Of a DNA stretch of 64,000 nucleotides, positions 18,801 to 26,864 are shown in pieces. The position numbers and the translations under genes are program-made. Location of the stretch: assembly GCA_011391125.1 (NCBI GenBank), contig JAABRE010000006.1, positions 35,658-99,657 on the forward strand, read 5' to 3'. This stretch comes from Synechococcales cyanobacterium S06 (GTDB lineage: Bacteria; Cyanobacteriota; Cyanobacteriia; Cyanobacteriales; JAABRE01). The notes below the pieces were generated by a model. The model made no database searches, was not told the DNA's origin, and saw only the letters and a list, made by a program, of their open reading frames with translations. How positions within the stretch are numbered: position 1 is the first letter of the stretch; each line of letters starts with the position of its first letter.

Positions 18801-20406
18801 ACCCCCTCCTCACCACGATATTTATTCCATTGAGGATTTGGCGGAGTTAATCCACGATCTAAAAAATGCCAATCGGGAAGCAAGGATCAATGTGAAGTTG
18901 GTTTCAGAAGTTGGCGTAGGTACAATTGCGGCCGGTGTAGCCAAAGCTCATGCTGATGTTGTCCTCATTTCTGGCTTTGACGGAGGAACTGGTGCATCGC
19001 CTCAAACTTCAATTAAACACGCAGGATTACCTTGGGAGTTAGGTTTGGCGGAAACTCACCAGACTTTGGTCCTCAATAATTTGCGTAGTCGGATTGTGGT
19101 GGAAACTGACGGACAGTTGAAAACTGGTCGGGATATTGCGATCGCTGCGTTACTCGGAGCGGAAGAATTTGGCTTCTCCACCGGTCCTCTGGTCACGTTA
19201 GGTTGTATTATGATGCGAGTTTGTCATCTAAATACTTGTCCCGTGGGAATTGCGACCCAAAATCCCGATTTACGGGCGAAATTCACCGGTGATCCCGAAT
19301 ATACGGTGAATTTCATGAAGTTTATCGCGACGGAATTGCGCGAAATTATGGCCGAGTTGGGTTTCCGTACTTTAACGGAAATGGTTGGCCGGACCGAGGT
19401 TTTGGAAGCGAAAAAAGCGGTGGATCATTGGAAAGCTAAGGGAATTGACCTTTCTAACCTGCTTTATCAACCCGAAGTCGGTCCTGAAGTCGGTCGCTAT
19501 TGTCAGATTCCCCAAGACCACGGGTTGGCAAAATCCCTCGACATGACGACTTTGTTAGATTTGTGCAAAGGGGCGATCGAAAATGGTGAGAAAGTTTCTG
19601 CAACTTTGCCCATTACCAATGTTAATCGCGTAGTCGGTACGATTTTGGGTAACGAAATCACCAAAAAACATTGGGAAGGTTTACCAGAAGACACCGTCCA
19701 CCTCAAATTTAATGGTAGTGCAGGTCAAAGTTTAGGCGCGTTCGTACCCAAGGGTGTGACCATTGAATTAGAAGGCGATGCTAATGATTATTTAGGTAAG
19801 GGTTTGAGCGGTGGCAAAATCATCGTTTATCCGCCCAAAGTGTCAACTTTTGTCGCTGAGGAAAATATCATTGCTGGTAATGTTGCCTTTTACGGTGCAA
19901 CCAGTGGGGAAGCCTACATTCGCGGTGTCGTTGGCGAGCGTTTCTGTGTGCGCAATTCCGGCGTTGCTGCGGTGGTTGAAGGCGTGGGCGATCATGCTTG
20001 CGAATACATGACCGGTGGTAAAGTTGTCGTGTTAGGTAAAACTGGTCGCAACTTTGCTGCGGGAATGAGCGGCGGTATTGCATACATCCTCGATGAAAAC
20101 GGCGACTTTGCCCAACATTGTAATACCAGTATGGCGGATTTGGAAACCCTTGATCCCGAGGATATGGACACAGTGCATACATTAATCAGCAATCACGTCA
20201 AATATACGGAAAGTTCAAAAGGTGCGCAAGTATTAGAGAACTGGGAATCAATGTCCGCTAAATTCGTGAAAGTGATGCCCCGGGATTACAAACGGGTGTT
20301 AAACGCGATTAAGGAAGCGTTGGAAGCGGGTTTAAGCGGTGATGACGCACTTAATGCAGCTTTCGAGAAAAACGCGGCCGATGTCGCCAGAATTGGTGGT
20401 AGCTAG
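15808..20406 (+). CDS. gltB: Glutamate synthase large subunit (GOGAT, GltB type)
   Basis: 1532 residues. It makes two glutamates from glutamine and 2-oxoglutarate, the second step of ammonium assimilation. The N-terminal amidotransferase nucleophile is Cys29 in HDACGVGF; a short propeptide is normally removed before it. The synthase/FMN domain includes [20 protein letters not shown], and the 3Fe-4S cysteines are in [20 protein letters not shown] (about 1133). The C-terminus has the Gly-rich beta-helix. [17 protein letters not shown] matches the NAD(P)H-type GltB rather than the ferredoxin-type GlsF; no gltD is seen nearby. ATG at 15832 is a possible alternative start. Its last 16 codons are duplicated at 24596. 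Confidence 0.93.
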   Translation: MHHNETVSMNHQLPEKQGLYDPQFEHDACGVGFIVHQKGQKSHDIVQQALTILINLDHRGACCEPNTGDGAGILMQIPHKFLTKVAAAENISLPEVGNYGVGMIFSSPDPEKRQKARQLFEEIVAEEGQKVLGWRIIPTDNLSLGKSAKASEPFMQQVFIDRHPELKDDLAFERKLYIIRKRTHFEIHREGGDKHWYAASISCRTLVYKGMLMPEQVGKYYLDLNDPDMESALALVHSRFSTNTFPSWERSHPYRYIAHNGEINTMRGNINWMNARQSLFESELFGDDLKKVRHAININGSDSGIFDNALELLTLSGRSLPHAVMMMVPEPWSGHESMSPEKKAFYKYHSCLMEPWDGPASIAFTDGTIMGAVLDRNGLRPSRYYVTKDDLVIMASEAGVLPIEPERVAFKGRLQPGRMFLVDMKEGRIIDDEEIKAKIATEKPYQQWLDANLVELDSLPDAENVPSSDLATITQRQMAFGYSFEEIRMLLSPMGKNGVEATGAMGTDTPLAVLSNRPKILYDYFQQLFAQVTNPPIDSIREEIITSAVTTIGSEHNLLAPTPESCHLIELKSPILSNADLAKIKQQTEFSNVTLEILFNPKNEVKGLEEALDGVFSAADKAISEGCSLIILSDRGISKDKAPIPALLAVAGLHHHLIRTGTRTRVGIVLESGEPREVHHCAVLIGYGCGAINPYLAFETLEQMIAEGLLVGVDHKTACKNYIKAATKGVTKIASKIGISTLQSYRGAQIFEAIGLNKSVIDKYFSWTASRIEGSDLAVIAKEAILRHSHGFPERPTANPTLDVGGEYQWRKDGEKHLLSPEAIHTLQKAVQLGDYNLYKKYASEINEQNQQTFTLRGLLDFKKRESIPLEEVEPLEAILKRFKTGAMSYGSISKEAHEALAIAMNRIGGKSNTGEGGEDPERYTWTNEKGDSKNSAIKQVASGRFGVTSLYLSQAKEIQIKMAQGAKPGEGGQLPGLKVYPWIAKVRHSTPGVGLISPPPHHDIYSIEDLAELIHDLKNANREARINVKLVSEVGVGTIAAGVAKAHADVVLISGFDGGTGASPQTSIKHAGLPWELGLAETHQTLVLNNLRSRIVVETDGQLKTGRDIAIAALLGAEEFGFSTGPLVTLGCIMMRVCHLNTCPVGIATQNPDLRAKFTGDPEYTVNFMKFIATELREIMAELGFRTLTEMVGRTEVLEAKKAVDHWKAKGIDLSNLLYQPEVGPEVGRYCQIPQDHGLAKSLDMTTLLDLCKGAIENGEKVSATLPITNVNRVVGTILGNEITKKHWEGLPEDTVHLKFNGSAGQSLGAFVPKGVTIELEGDANDYLGKGLSGGKIIVYPPKVSTFVAEENIIAGNVAFYGATSGEAYIRGVVGERFCVRNSGVAAVVEGVGDHACEYMTGGKVVVLGKTGRNFAAGMSGGIAYILDENGDFAQHCNTSMADLETLDPEDMDTVHTLISNHVKYTESSKGAQVLENWESMSAKFVKVMPRDYKRVLNAIKEALEAGLSGDDALNAAFEKNAADVARIGGS

Positions 20407-20456
20407 GTTCGTTGTTGCGCTTTAGCGCTAACGTAGGTGGGCATTGCCCACCCTAC
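20406..20456. repeat. REP-like element and hairpin after gltB
   Basis: GGTTCGTTGTTGCGC directly follows the gltB stop, with the palindrome GCGCTTTAGCGC. It is followed by the hairpin GTAGGTGGGCA / TGCCCACCCTAC (20433-20456), a likely terminator. The first part recurs at 24643, 39526 and 59953. Confidence 0.7.
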
Positions 20457-20538
20457 TAATCTTTCCCGTTATTTCGTTATAAAAAACCAATTTGCATTAT
20501 AATTAAACTTATGTTATTAACTATGAAATATAAAGTCA

Positions 20539-21045
20539 ATGAAAAAAAACACATTAACTGTAATTGGGATTTTCTTATTAATTTTTGGTGTGCCATTCTT
20601 AATAGAATCTTTTAGAGTTCAAAAATTTCTTAATACACTTAATAGAATTTCTGATAAATCTTTTTCTGATCAGAAATTAACTCAAGAAGAGATAAACAAT
20701 GTATCAAGCTATTATAATTATTATGGAGGAGATGTTAAGGCAATAAATACAGGTCAATTTTTATGTCAATTAATCAAAGAAAGATACCCTTTACCTCCCT
20801 TTATTACAGTAAATGAAGTTACTAACCGCGAATATTTAGATGGATATTTAGGTTTTTATGTAATTTCACCTTTTTATGCTGGTTTTGCTTTTTCTAATGG
20901 AGAATTATATAAAAGTCTTAGTTATACTGAAGATTTATTTACAATTGTAGATGATCAAGTTCCTGAAAATTTTGATGTATTATCTTCAGCTATTTTTGCA
21001 GCTTCTGTGGAGGTTTATTGTCCTAAATATAAATTTAATGAATGA
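20539..21045 (+). CDS. Membrane-anchored or secreted protein, unknown (DUF732-like features)
   Basis: 168 residues. A positively charged start and a hydrophobic segment (about 6-23, LTVIGIFLLIFGVPFLI) form a signal anchor. The rest has two features reminiscent of DUF732 secreted proteins: FLCQLIKERYPL near the middle, and a helix SSAIFAASVEVYCPKY at the end, two cysteines that could pair. Very AT-rich compared with gltB. It is the first gene of the accessory island and precedes repeat copy A. Function is unknown. Confidence 0.55.
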   Translation: MKKNTLTVIGIFLLIFGVPFLIESFRVQKFLNTLNRISDKSFSDQKLTQEEINNVSSYYNYYGGDVKAINTGQFLCQLIKERYPLPPFITVNEVTNREYLDGYLGFYVISPFYAGFAFSNGELYKSLSYTEDLFTIVDDQVPENFDVLSSAIFAASVEVYCPKYKFNE

Positions 21046-21083
21046 TATTTTCTAACTAAAGTTGTTAAAATTTAGCACAGGTT

Positions 21084-21136
21084 AGCTATTTTTAGCTTAC
21101 AATATTAACAGATAAATAGGGCGATCGCCCTTTCTA
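21084..21136 (+). repeat. Island repeat, copy A
   Basis: Sequence follows the family consensus: TATTTTTAGCTTACAATATT, then AACAGATAAATA and the palindrome GGGCGATCGCCC followed by TTTCTA. Similarity to copy B extends upstream to about 21062 (TTAAAATTTAGCA). It lies 25 bp before hicB. Confidence 0.85.
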
Positions 21137-21161
21137 ATAAATTTTATTTAAGGAGGTAATT

Positions 21162-21374
21162 ATGACTAATACCTATACGGCAATTATTCAGGAAGATGGA
21201 GATTGGTGGATTGGTTGGATCGAAGAAATTCCGGGGGTAAATTGTCAAGAAAAAACCAGAGAAGAATTATTGAAAACCTTAAAAATTACCCTAGAAGAAG
21301 CTTTAGAATTTAATAGACAAGATGCTATTAATGCAGCAATTGGTAACTATCAAATTGAAAAAATTGCCGTATGA
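21162..21374 (+). CDS. hicB: HicB-family antitoxin
   Basis: 70 residues, a short HicB with the partial RNase-H-like fold: YTAIIQEDGDWWIGWIEEIP, then GVNCQEKTREELLKTLKITL. It is expected to bind and neutralise HicA and to autorepress the operon. The start has a strong Shine-Dalgarno (AGGAGG, 21151-21156). It overlaps hicA by 4 nt (ATGA). This antitoxin-first order is common in cyanobacteria. No C-terminal DNA-binding domain is visible. Confidence 0.88.
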   Translation: MTNTYTAIIQEDGDWWIGWIEEIPGVNCQEKTREELLKTLKITLEEALEFNRQDAINAAIGNYQIEKIAV

Positions 21375-21559
21375 AACGTAAAGAATTTATCCAATATTTG
21401 CGTTCTCAAGGTTGCGAAATAATTAGGGAAGGAAGTAATCATTCTTGGTGGTGTAATCCAGAATTTAATACTAGAAGTGCTATTCCTCGACATAATGAAA
21501 TTAAGGATATTTTGGCTAAAAAAATCTGTAAAGACCTTGGAATTCCACCAATTAAGTAG
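21371..21559 (+). CDS. hicA: HicA-family mRNA interferase toxin
   Basis: 62 residues. HicA toxins have a double-stranded-RNA-binding-like fold and cut mRNA, with a catalytic His in a GSHH motif; here the motif reads REGSNHSWW, keeping one His. The N-terminal helix KRKEFIQYLRSQGCEII and the end IPRHNEIKDILAKKICKDLG are typical. It overlaps hicB by 4 nt and is followed 28 bp later by repeat copy B, so the pair forms a self-contained cassette between two repeats. Confidence 0.87.
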   Translation: MKRKEFIQYLRSQGCEIIREGSNHSWWCNPEFNTRSAIPRHNEIKDILAKKICKDLGIPPIK

Positions 21560-21587
21560 CTTAAATTAGTTAAAATTTAGCAAGGGT

Positions 21588-21641
21588 AGCTATTTTTAGT
21601 TTACAATATTAACAGATAAATAAGGGCGATCGCCCTTCCTA
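21588..21641 (+). repeat. Island repeat, copy B
   Basis: TATTTTTAGTTTACAATATT followed by AACAGATAAATA and AGGGCGATCGCCCT. It is very close to copy A, including about 20 bp upstream of the core. It lies between hicA and the N4-type methyltransferase gene. Confidence 0.85.
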
Positions 21642-21675
21642 CCAAATTTTAAATATATATTATTGTTTAATCAGA

Positions 21676-22521
21676 ATGCTTACACAAGAAATAATTAATT
21701 TAGGTGAACCATATTTTCAGAGTGAAAATTGTTTGATTTATAATTTAGATTGTTTAGAATCAATGCTAAAAATGCCGTCTGAATGTATTAATTTAACAGT
21801 GACAAGTCCACCTTATAATATTGGTAAAGAATATGAAAATATTTTACCTTTATCGGATTATTTAAAATGGTGTGAAAAATGGATTCAACAAATTTATAAA
21901 TTAACCGTTAATGATGGTTCTTTTTGGCTAAATTTAGGTTATTTATCAATTCCAAATTCTGCTAAAGCTATTCCTATTTCTTATTTACTTTGGGATAAAA
22001 TTCCTTTTTATTTAATTCAAGAAATTGTCTGGAATTATGGAGCAGGAGTAGCCGCCAAAAACTTTTTTTCTCCCCGCAATGAGAAGTTTCTTTGGTATGT
22101 TAAAAATCAGGAAAATTATACTTTTAATTTAGATGAAATTAGGGATAAAAATGTTAAATATCCTAATCAAAAAAAGAATGGTAAAATTAAAGTCAATCCT
22201 TTAGGAAAAAACCCTACTGATGTTTGGCAAATTCCGAAAGTAACATCAGGAAAAGATAGATCATCTCAAGAAAGAACCTCTCATCCTGCTCAATTTCCTT
22301 TGACAGTAATTGATCGAATTATTAAGGCTTCTTCTCATCCTAATGATCTAATTTTAGACCCCTTTTTAGGATCAGGAACTACGGCGATCGCGGCTTTAAA
22401 TTTAAACAGAAAATTTATCGGTTTTGAAATACGTCAAGATTACTGCGATCTTGCAGTTAATAGAATTAATAATTTTTGCCAAAATGAAACTATTAAAAAG
22501 TCTCAATTATCTTTATTTTAA
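21676..22521 (+). CDS. DNA methyltransferase, N4-cytosine/N6-adenine beta class (ScaI-like system)
   Basis: 281 residues with beta-class motif order. Motif IV is LTVTSPPYNIG (about 37-47). The SPPY form is commonest in N4-cytosine enzymes. Motif I, DPFLGSGTTAIAALNLNRK, comes near the C-terminus (about 232-250), with FIGFEIRQDYCDLA after it. It probably protects the target of the adjacent restriction enzyme. Its 3' end overlaps the convergent endonuclease gene by 9 bp, a tight pairing expected for a restriction-modification locus. Confidence 0.88.
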   Translation: MLTQEIINLGEPYFQSENCLIYNLDCLESMLKMPSECINLTVTSPPYNIGKEYENILPLSDYLKWCEKWIQQIYKLTVNDGSFWLNLGYLSIPNSAKAIPISYLLWDKIPFYLIQEIVWNYGAGVAAKNFFSPRNEKFLWYVKNQENYTFNLDEIRDKNVKYPNQKKNGKIKVNPLGKNPTDVWQIPKVTSGKDRSSQERTSHPAQFPLTVIDRIIKASSHPNDLILDPFLGSGTTAIAALNLNRKFIGFEIRQDYCDLAVNRINNFCQNETIKKSQLSLF

Positions 22522-23118
22522 AGGTAATTCTAATAGTTTATAACGTTGGACTTCCGGACTTAATCTAGCCTGTTGTCCAGTTTGAGCTTTTTGACCTAAC
22601 CAGTCAAACTCATCTAACCAACCAAAACGAATTTTATTAATTTTAGGTAGTTCATTTTCAATTTTTGAGTTAATTTTAGGAAAATTTACTGCTAAATAAT
22701 AACCTGATTTATTTTTTTTTGTTTGTTGTCCAGTAGTGCTTTTTTGTGCGTAACTACGATTACCATAAATACTACCAGAACTAGAAGAAGTTTTTAATTC
22801 TATTGAAAAATAATCATTAGGAATATAAACAATATCTTTGTCATAATCTTTGTCTTCTTTTCGCCATAATTCAGGATATCTCGTCGCAAATTCTAAAGGG
22901 ATAAGTTCATGTAATAATGTTCCTAAAAATTGAGGACGAGGGAATAAATCTATACCTATTTTATACTTTCTACTTGTAATTTCAGAGGTAAATAATTCTG
23001 CCCACATTTTATTAACTATTTCCACTATTTCTTCCGTATTAATAGGGTGTTGGGCAATTAATTCTTTTGTTTTTGTTTCCCAATTTTCTGTTGATATTCC
23101 CTGATATGGTGAAATCAT
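22513..23118 (-). CDS. Type II restriction endonuclease, ScaI-like
   Basis: 201 residues. Blocks DIVYIPNDYFSIELKTSSSS, GNRSYAQKSTTGQQ, SGYYLAVNFPKI, IRFGWLDEFDW and TGQQARLSPEVQRYKLLELP match what I recall of the ScaI restriction endonuclease family (AGTACT). FSIELKTSS supplies a PD-(D/E)XK-type ExK. The ScaI system uses an N4-cytosine methylase, which fits the SPPY methyltransferase facing it. It starts directly after the stop of the controller gene, with no gap, so C and R are one operon. Recognition of AGTACT is a prediction. Confidence 0.78.
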   Translation of the reverse strand: MISPYQGISTENWETKTKELIAQHPINTEEIVEIVNKMWAELFTSEITSRKYKIGIDLFPRPQFLGTLLHELIPLEFATRYPELWRKEDKDYDKDIVYIPNDYFSIELKTSSSSGSIYGNRSYAQKSTTGQQTKKNKSGYYLAVNFPKINSKIENELPKINKIRFGWLDEFDWLGQKAQTGQQARLSPEVQRYKLLELPLK

Positions 23119-23340
23119 TTATTCAATTCCTTTAAATAATTCACTTAATGACATTTCCAAAGTGGTAGCAATCTTTAAAAGATTCAAAAAAGCAACGTTT
23201 CTTTCACCTCTTTCAATTCCACCAATGTAATTACGATGTAGTCCACATAATTCGGCAAATTCCTCTTGAGATAACCCTTTTGCCATTCTGAGACTACGCA
23301 CTTTTACACCTAATTTTTTTAACTCTGAATTTTGTTTCAC
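23119..23340 (-). CDS. XRE-family controller (C) protein of the restriction-modification locus
   Basis: 73 residues, almost entirely one helix-turn-helix domain: [40 protein letters not shown], then [16 protein letters not shown]. Length and position match C proteins that delay endonuclease expression after entry into a new host. The stop codon abuts the endonuclease ATG. Two short inverted repeats just upstream (23341-23390) are candidate operators. Confidence 0.87.
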   Translation of the reverse strand: MKQNSELKKLGVKVRSLRMAKGLSQEEFAELCGLHRNYIGGIERGERNVAFLNLLKIATTLEMSLSELFKGIE

Positions 23341-23390
23341 ATCCCCACTATATGGGATCAGAGTTCTTTTTCCTACACACTATGAGTGTG
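23341..23390. promoter_or_regulatory. Candidate C-protein operators
   Basis: Two inverted repeats lie between the divergent controller and C5-methyltransferase genes: ATCCC-N8-GGGAT (23341-23358, immediately upstream of the controller start) and CACAC-N5-GTGTG (23376-23390). Both are the size and position expected of C-boxes, but they are not the same sequence as each other. Confidence 0.5.
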
Positions 23391-23440
23391 ATCCGTGTTT
23401 TTGTGTTAAACTAATTTTGTTATTGATTTATTTAAGTAAA

Positions 23441-24526
23441 ATGCAAAAAAATAATAATTTGTTAAATAAACACCCTTATAAAATCCTTAAAAATCCCCAA
23501 TCAACTAACTTTAATGTCATGGAATTATTTGCCGGTTGTGGGGGAATGGCCTTGGGTTTTGAAAATGCAGGTCTTCAAACTAAATTATTAGTAGAAATTG
23601 ATAAAACCTGTTCTGAAACTTTGGCAAAAAATCGCCCTCATTGGCATATTATTAATCAGGATGTTACCCAATTAAAGTTTAGTGAATATAATAGTCAAGT
23701 TGACATTGTCGCTGGTGGTTTTCCTTGTCAAGCTTTTAGTCATGCTGGGGAAAGAAAGGGTTTTTTAGACACTAGAGGAACTTTATTTTTTGAGTTTGCT
23801 AGATGTGTAAAGGAAGTAAACCCCAAAATGGTGATCGCCGAAAATGTGCGCGGTTTAATTACCCATAAAAATGGCGAAACTTTAGCGATAATTTTAAATA
23901 CTTTAGATGAATTGGGTTATAATTGTAGTTATAAATTACTTAATGCGAGTTATTTAGATGTTCCTCAAAAAAGAGAGCGAATTTTTATTATTGCCACCCA
24001 AAAAGACCTTAATATTAAACCAATTTTTCCGACTGAAAATTCCTATATTATTACTTTAAAAGAAGCCTTAAAAGACTGTCCAAAATCACAGGGAGTTAGC
24101 TATAATCAGAGGAAAAAAGAGATTATGGACTTAGTACCCGAAGGAGGAAATTGGCGTAATTTACCCGAAGAAATCCAAAAAGAATATATGAAAAATAGTT
24201 ACTATCAAGGAGGAGGAAGAACGGGTTTTGCGAAAAGATTATCATACAATGAACCTAGTTTAACCGTTACTTGTTCTCCTGCTCAAACACAAACTGAAAG
24301 ATGTCATCCCACGGAAACCAGACCTTTAACAGTAAGGGAATATGCGAGAATTCAAACATTTCCTGATAGTTGGGAATTTATGGGTTCATTAACTGGCCAA
24401 TATAAACAAATTGGTAATGCAGTTCCTGTTAATATGGCCTATCATATTGGTAAATGTTTAATAGAAATGTTAACAGGAAAATCAGAAAGTTATCGCCAAG
24501 AATTAAGGCAATTATCTTTATTTTAA
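23441..24526 (+). CDS. DNA (cytosine-5) methyltransferase
   Basis: 361 residues from the ATG at 23441; an in-frame TTG at 23417 would add 8 residues but has no support. The m5C motifs occur in order: VMELFAGCGGMALGFENAGL (I), GGFPCQAFSHAGERKGFLDT (IV, catalytic Cys in PCQ), AENVRGL (VI), VPQKRERIFIIA (VIII), a short target-recognition region, then TVREYARIQTFPD and QIGNAVPVNMAYHIGK (IX-X). It is divergent from the C-R operon. A 97%-like second copy at 28062 is broken. Its 3' flank runs into repeat copy C. Confidence 0.92.
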   Translation: MQKNNNLLNKHPYKILKNPQSTNFNVMELFAGCGGMALGFENAGLQTKLLVEIDKTCSETLAKNRPHWHIINQDVTQLKFSEYNSQVDIVAGGFPCQAFSHAGERKGFLDTRGTLFFEFARCVKEVNPKMVIAENVRGLITHKNGETLAIILNTLDELGYNCSYKLLNASYLDVPQKRERIFIIATQKDLNIKPIFPTENSYIITLKEALKDCPKSQGVSYNQRKKEIMDLVPEGGNWRNLPEEIQKEYMKNSYYQGGGRTGFAKRLSYNEPSLTVTCSPAQTQTERCHPTETRPLTVREYARIQTFPDSWEFMGSLTGQYKQIGNAVPVNMAYHIGKCLIEMLTGKSESYRQELRQLSLF

Positions 24527-24540
24527 TCTTGTAATTATAC

Positions 24541-24594
24541 TCTATTTTTAGCTTAGAATATTAACAAATAAGTAGGGCGATCGCTTTTTCTATT
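24541..24594 (+). repeat. Island repeat, copy C
   Basis: TCTATTTTTAGCTTAGAATA, then TTAACAAATAAGTAGGGCGATCGC, with the right half of the HIP1 palindrome decayed to GCTTTTTCTA. It directly joins the gltB-like scar at 24596. Confidence 0.8.
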
Positions 24595-24595
24595 T

Positions 24596-24680
24596 GCTTT
24601 CGAGAAAAACGCTGCTGACGTAGCCAGAATTGGTGGTAGTTAGGTTCGTTGTTGCGCTAAAGCGCTAAGGTAGGTTGGCA
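24596..24680 (+). pseudogene. Duplicated 3' end of gltB plus its REP-like tail
   Basis: The 16 codons from GCT TTC GAG to AGT TAG encode [15 protein letters not shown] and stop, exactly the end of gltB (20359-20406). They differ at five positions, all third codon positions (GCG/GCT, GCC/GCT, GAT/GAC, GTC/GTA, AGC/AGT). Homology continues past the stop through TAGGTTCGTTGTTGCGC to about 24680. There is no start codon. It reads as a remnant of another, once functional, gltB allele. Confidence 0.9.
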
Positions 24681-24783
24681 GTGCAACGGCCTACCAACTA
24701 ATTATTAACAAAAATTGTTTAATATACAGATTTATTGTAAAATATAACAAGGTTAAATTTAAACAAAAAATAAAGTAAAAATT

Positions 24784-25365
24784 ATGGCAACTAAACTTTT
24801 ACCTGCAAAAGTACAGAAAGAAATTGCTAGACTCTCTGAAAAATCTCAAAATACCATTACCCGTGACGACCTAGAAAAATTAGTTTTACTTGTCTATCCT
24901 AGTAAATCTGAACAGAAATCTAACCATAATATTAAACTATCTATTTCAGAAAAACCTTTAAAACTTGCGGAAATTAAAGAAGCAATATATAAACGTTTTG
25001 ATGTTAAAAATACTGACGAATTAAAGAAATCAGGCCAATTTCAAATGGCCACTGATGGACTGGGAAAATTAAATTTTAATAACAAAGAAACATGGGAAAT
25101 GTTATATCGTAAATGGATTGATATTCTTCCCGATGAAACCAATCAAGAAGGTTATGGTTGTATTAATGGTATTGACATTTTTAAATATTCTCGACCTTGG
25201 CAAGTTTTTAATTTAGACGGAAAAACTGCCACTAAAGAAGATGTCAAAAAAGCTTTTTATCAATTATCTAAAATTTATCATCCTGATAATCAAGAAACAG
25301 GCGATCGAAAAATCTTTGAACGTCTTAATAAAATGTATGATAGTTTAATTGCAGGAATATCTTAA
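24784..25365 (+). CDS. J-domain (DnaJ-like) protein
   Basis: 193 residues. The C-terminal 65 residues are a compact J domain: WQVFNLDGKTATKEDVKKAF, then YQLSKIYHPDNQE with the diagnostic HPD that contacts DnaK, and FERLNKMYDSL. The N-terminal 125 residues are charged, with a KEIARLSEKS helix, and are not recognised. Being at the C-terminus rather than N-terminus, the J domain probably delivers a specific client or effector to DnaK. It precedes the HNH gene at 25447 and shares the interval between repeats C and D with it and the gltB scar. Confidence 0.72.
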   Translation: MATKLLPAKVQKEIARLSEKSQNTITRDDLEKLVLLVYPSKSEQKSNHNIKLSISEKPLKLAEIKEAIYKRFDVKNTDELKKSGQFQMATDGLGKLNFNNKETWEMLYRKWIDILPDETNQEGYGCINGIDIFKYSRPWQVFNLDGKTATKEDVKKAFYQLSKIYHPDNQETGDRKIFERLNKMYDSLIAGIS

Positions 25366-25446
25366 GGCGATCGAAAAATCTTTGATAGTTTTAATCCAAT
25401 TTAATTTAAAATAGTCTAAATTGCTAATTACGGGAGTGTCTTAGAA

Positions 25447-26716
25447 ATGACAAATTCAAACATAATTAACAGAGAAGATTTTTTTTATTACTGAAGAATA
25501 CGTTTTAAAAGGTCTGGAAATAAATAAGGAAGTTTTAGAAATAATTATAGCCACCATAGAAAAAGATGAAAGTTTTATCTGGGAAGAAAATGTCCATTTC
25601 AGATATGTTCCTAAAAAGAATAAAACTAGACTTTTTGCTAGACAAGGTCTCATTGTGATGGGAGAATTTTTTGATACTTCTTTTGATACTTCTGAAGAAT
25701 TAACAAAATTAAAAACACTACTACAAAAAAAAGACAACGAGATAGAATTAATTAAAATTGACCATGAAATTATTGAGAATACTTTAAAGGTTTTAGGTAA
25801 TAATTCAGATAAAATCTTAGTTAAAGGAAATCGCCATTGGATGAATTTTAGCGATGTCCGCAAACTCTTTAAAACCACTACACCTCGTTTAAATCAGGCC
25901 TTTGAAGATATTGCCCGTTCTGATCTACCATTATTTATAGAAGAAGATTTTGATGACATAGAAGATCAACGTTATTATTCTTTTTCAGGTTTAGAAAGAA
26001 TTGGTAATGAATTATCTAATACCTTAACTAGAAAATCTAAAGCTTTATTTGTTAACAGAGCCAAGAAAAAATCTCCTGACCAAATACAAAAAGTCTATAG
26101 TCCTATTCTTCCCTCAGAACAGAAGATTACAAGTGCTATGACACAAGCAAGAACACAACAAAATAAGGTCTGTCAAGTTACAGGGGAATCTGATCCAAAA
26201 TTAGCAGTACATCATCTTTATGATAAAAGTACCTATCCTGAATTAGCTATAGATCAAGATAATCTTATCCTGATTAAAGAGCCAATACACCATAATTTTC
26301 ATGCTTGGAATGAAGGTTTTGATAAACCCTGTACTATAAATGATTTTATCTCTTATATCAAAACAATGCAACCTGAATTTTATGAGCATATTGCATTTGA
26401 ACTTGATAAACGTCAACTAGCTTTACAAACAAAATTAAAATACCGTTCTAAATTCAAACCATTAGAACCAGCTTCAACCAAATCCATTGATACAGAATCA
26501 CCTAAAAATAAGATAACTTCTCAGGAATCAATTAATAGAAATATTCTTGGCAAAACTACTTTTGCAAATATCAATAATGAACAAGTAGAAGGTAAAATCT
26601 TAGCAATTTCTACTACATACGGTTCAGATCAAAAACCAATTATTTCTCTTTGTTTTCAAAAAAAGGAACATAAATATGGAATTTGGTTGCCTTCTTCAGC
26701 TTTTATTAATCAATAG
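25447..26716 (+). pseudogene. HNH-type nuclease gene interrupted at a T8 run
   Basis: The downstream frame (open from 25655, 353 residues) is continuous back to 25487. There the ATG at 25447 (MTNSNIINREDFF) is joined to it across eight T (25479-25486) only if one T is skipped; as read, translation stops at TGA 25492-25494. The restored protein is about 422 residues. A C-x-x-T...HHLY...NLILI...HHNFHAW block (about residues 176-216 of the long frame) resembles an HNH nuclease: CQVTGESDPKLAVHHLYD and KEPIHHNFHAWNEG. Before it, MNFSDVRKLFKTTTPRLNQA may be a helix-turn-helix. Alternatives are internal translation from GTG-ATG at 25655 or slippage on T8. Confidence 0.6.
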
Positions 26717-26751
26717 CTGATTAGAGCGGTTTAAAATGCTAAGAATTGCGA

Positions 26752-26830
26752 TCTATTTTTAGCTTACAATATTAACAGATAAATAGGGCGATCCCGCCGG
26801 AATCCGCGCGGAGCAGGTGCGCCCTTTCTA
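26752..26830 (+). repeat. Island repeat, copy D, with a 27-bp GC-rich insertion
   Basis: TCTATTTTTAGCTTACAATA and TTAACAGATAAATAGGGCGATC match the consensus. Then 27 bp (26794-26820, starting CCGCCGGAATCCGC, 21 of 27 G or C) interrupt the HIP1 palindrome before GCCCTTTCTA resumes. It lies 34 bp upstream of xisH. Confidence 0.85.
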
Positions 26831-26864
26831 GTTAGTAAATATTTGAGGAAAAAATTTTATTTCT

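Noticed and set aside
15808..20406. Ferredoxin-dependent glutamate synthase (GlsF/GltS)
   Set aside because: The cluster region [17 protein letters not shown] and the [13 protein letters not shown] block match the NAD(P)H-type GltB rather than the ferredoxin type.
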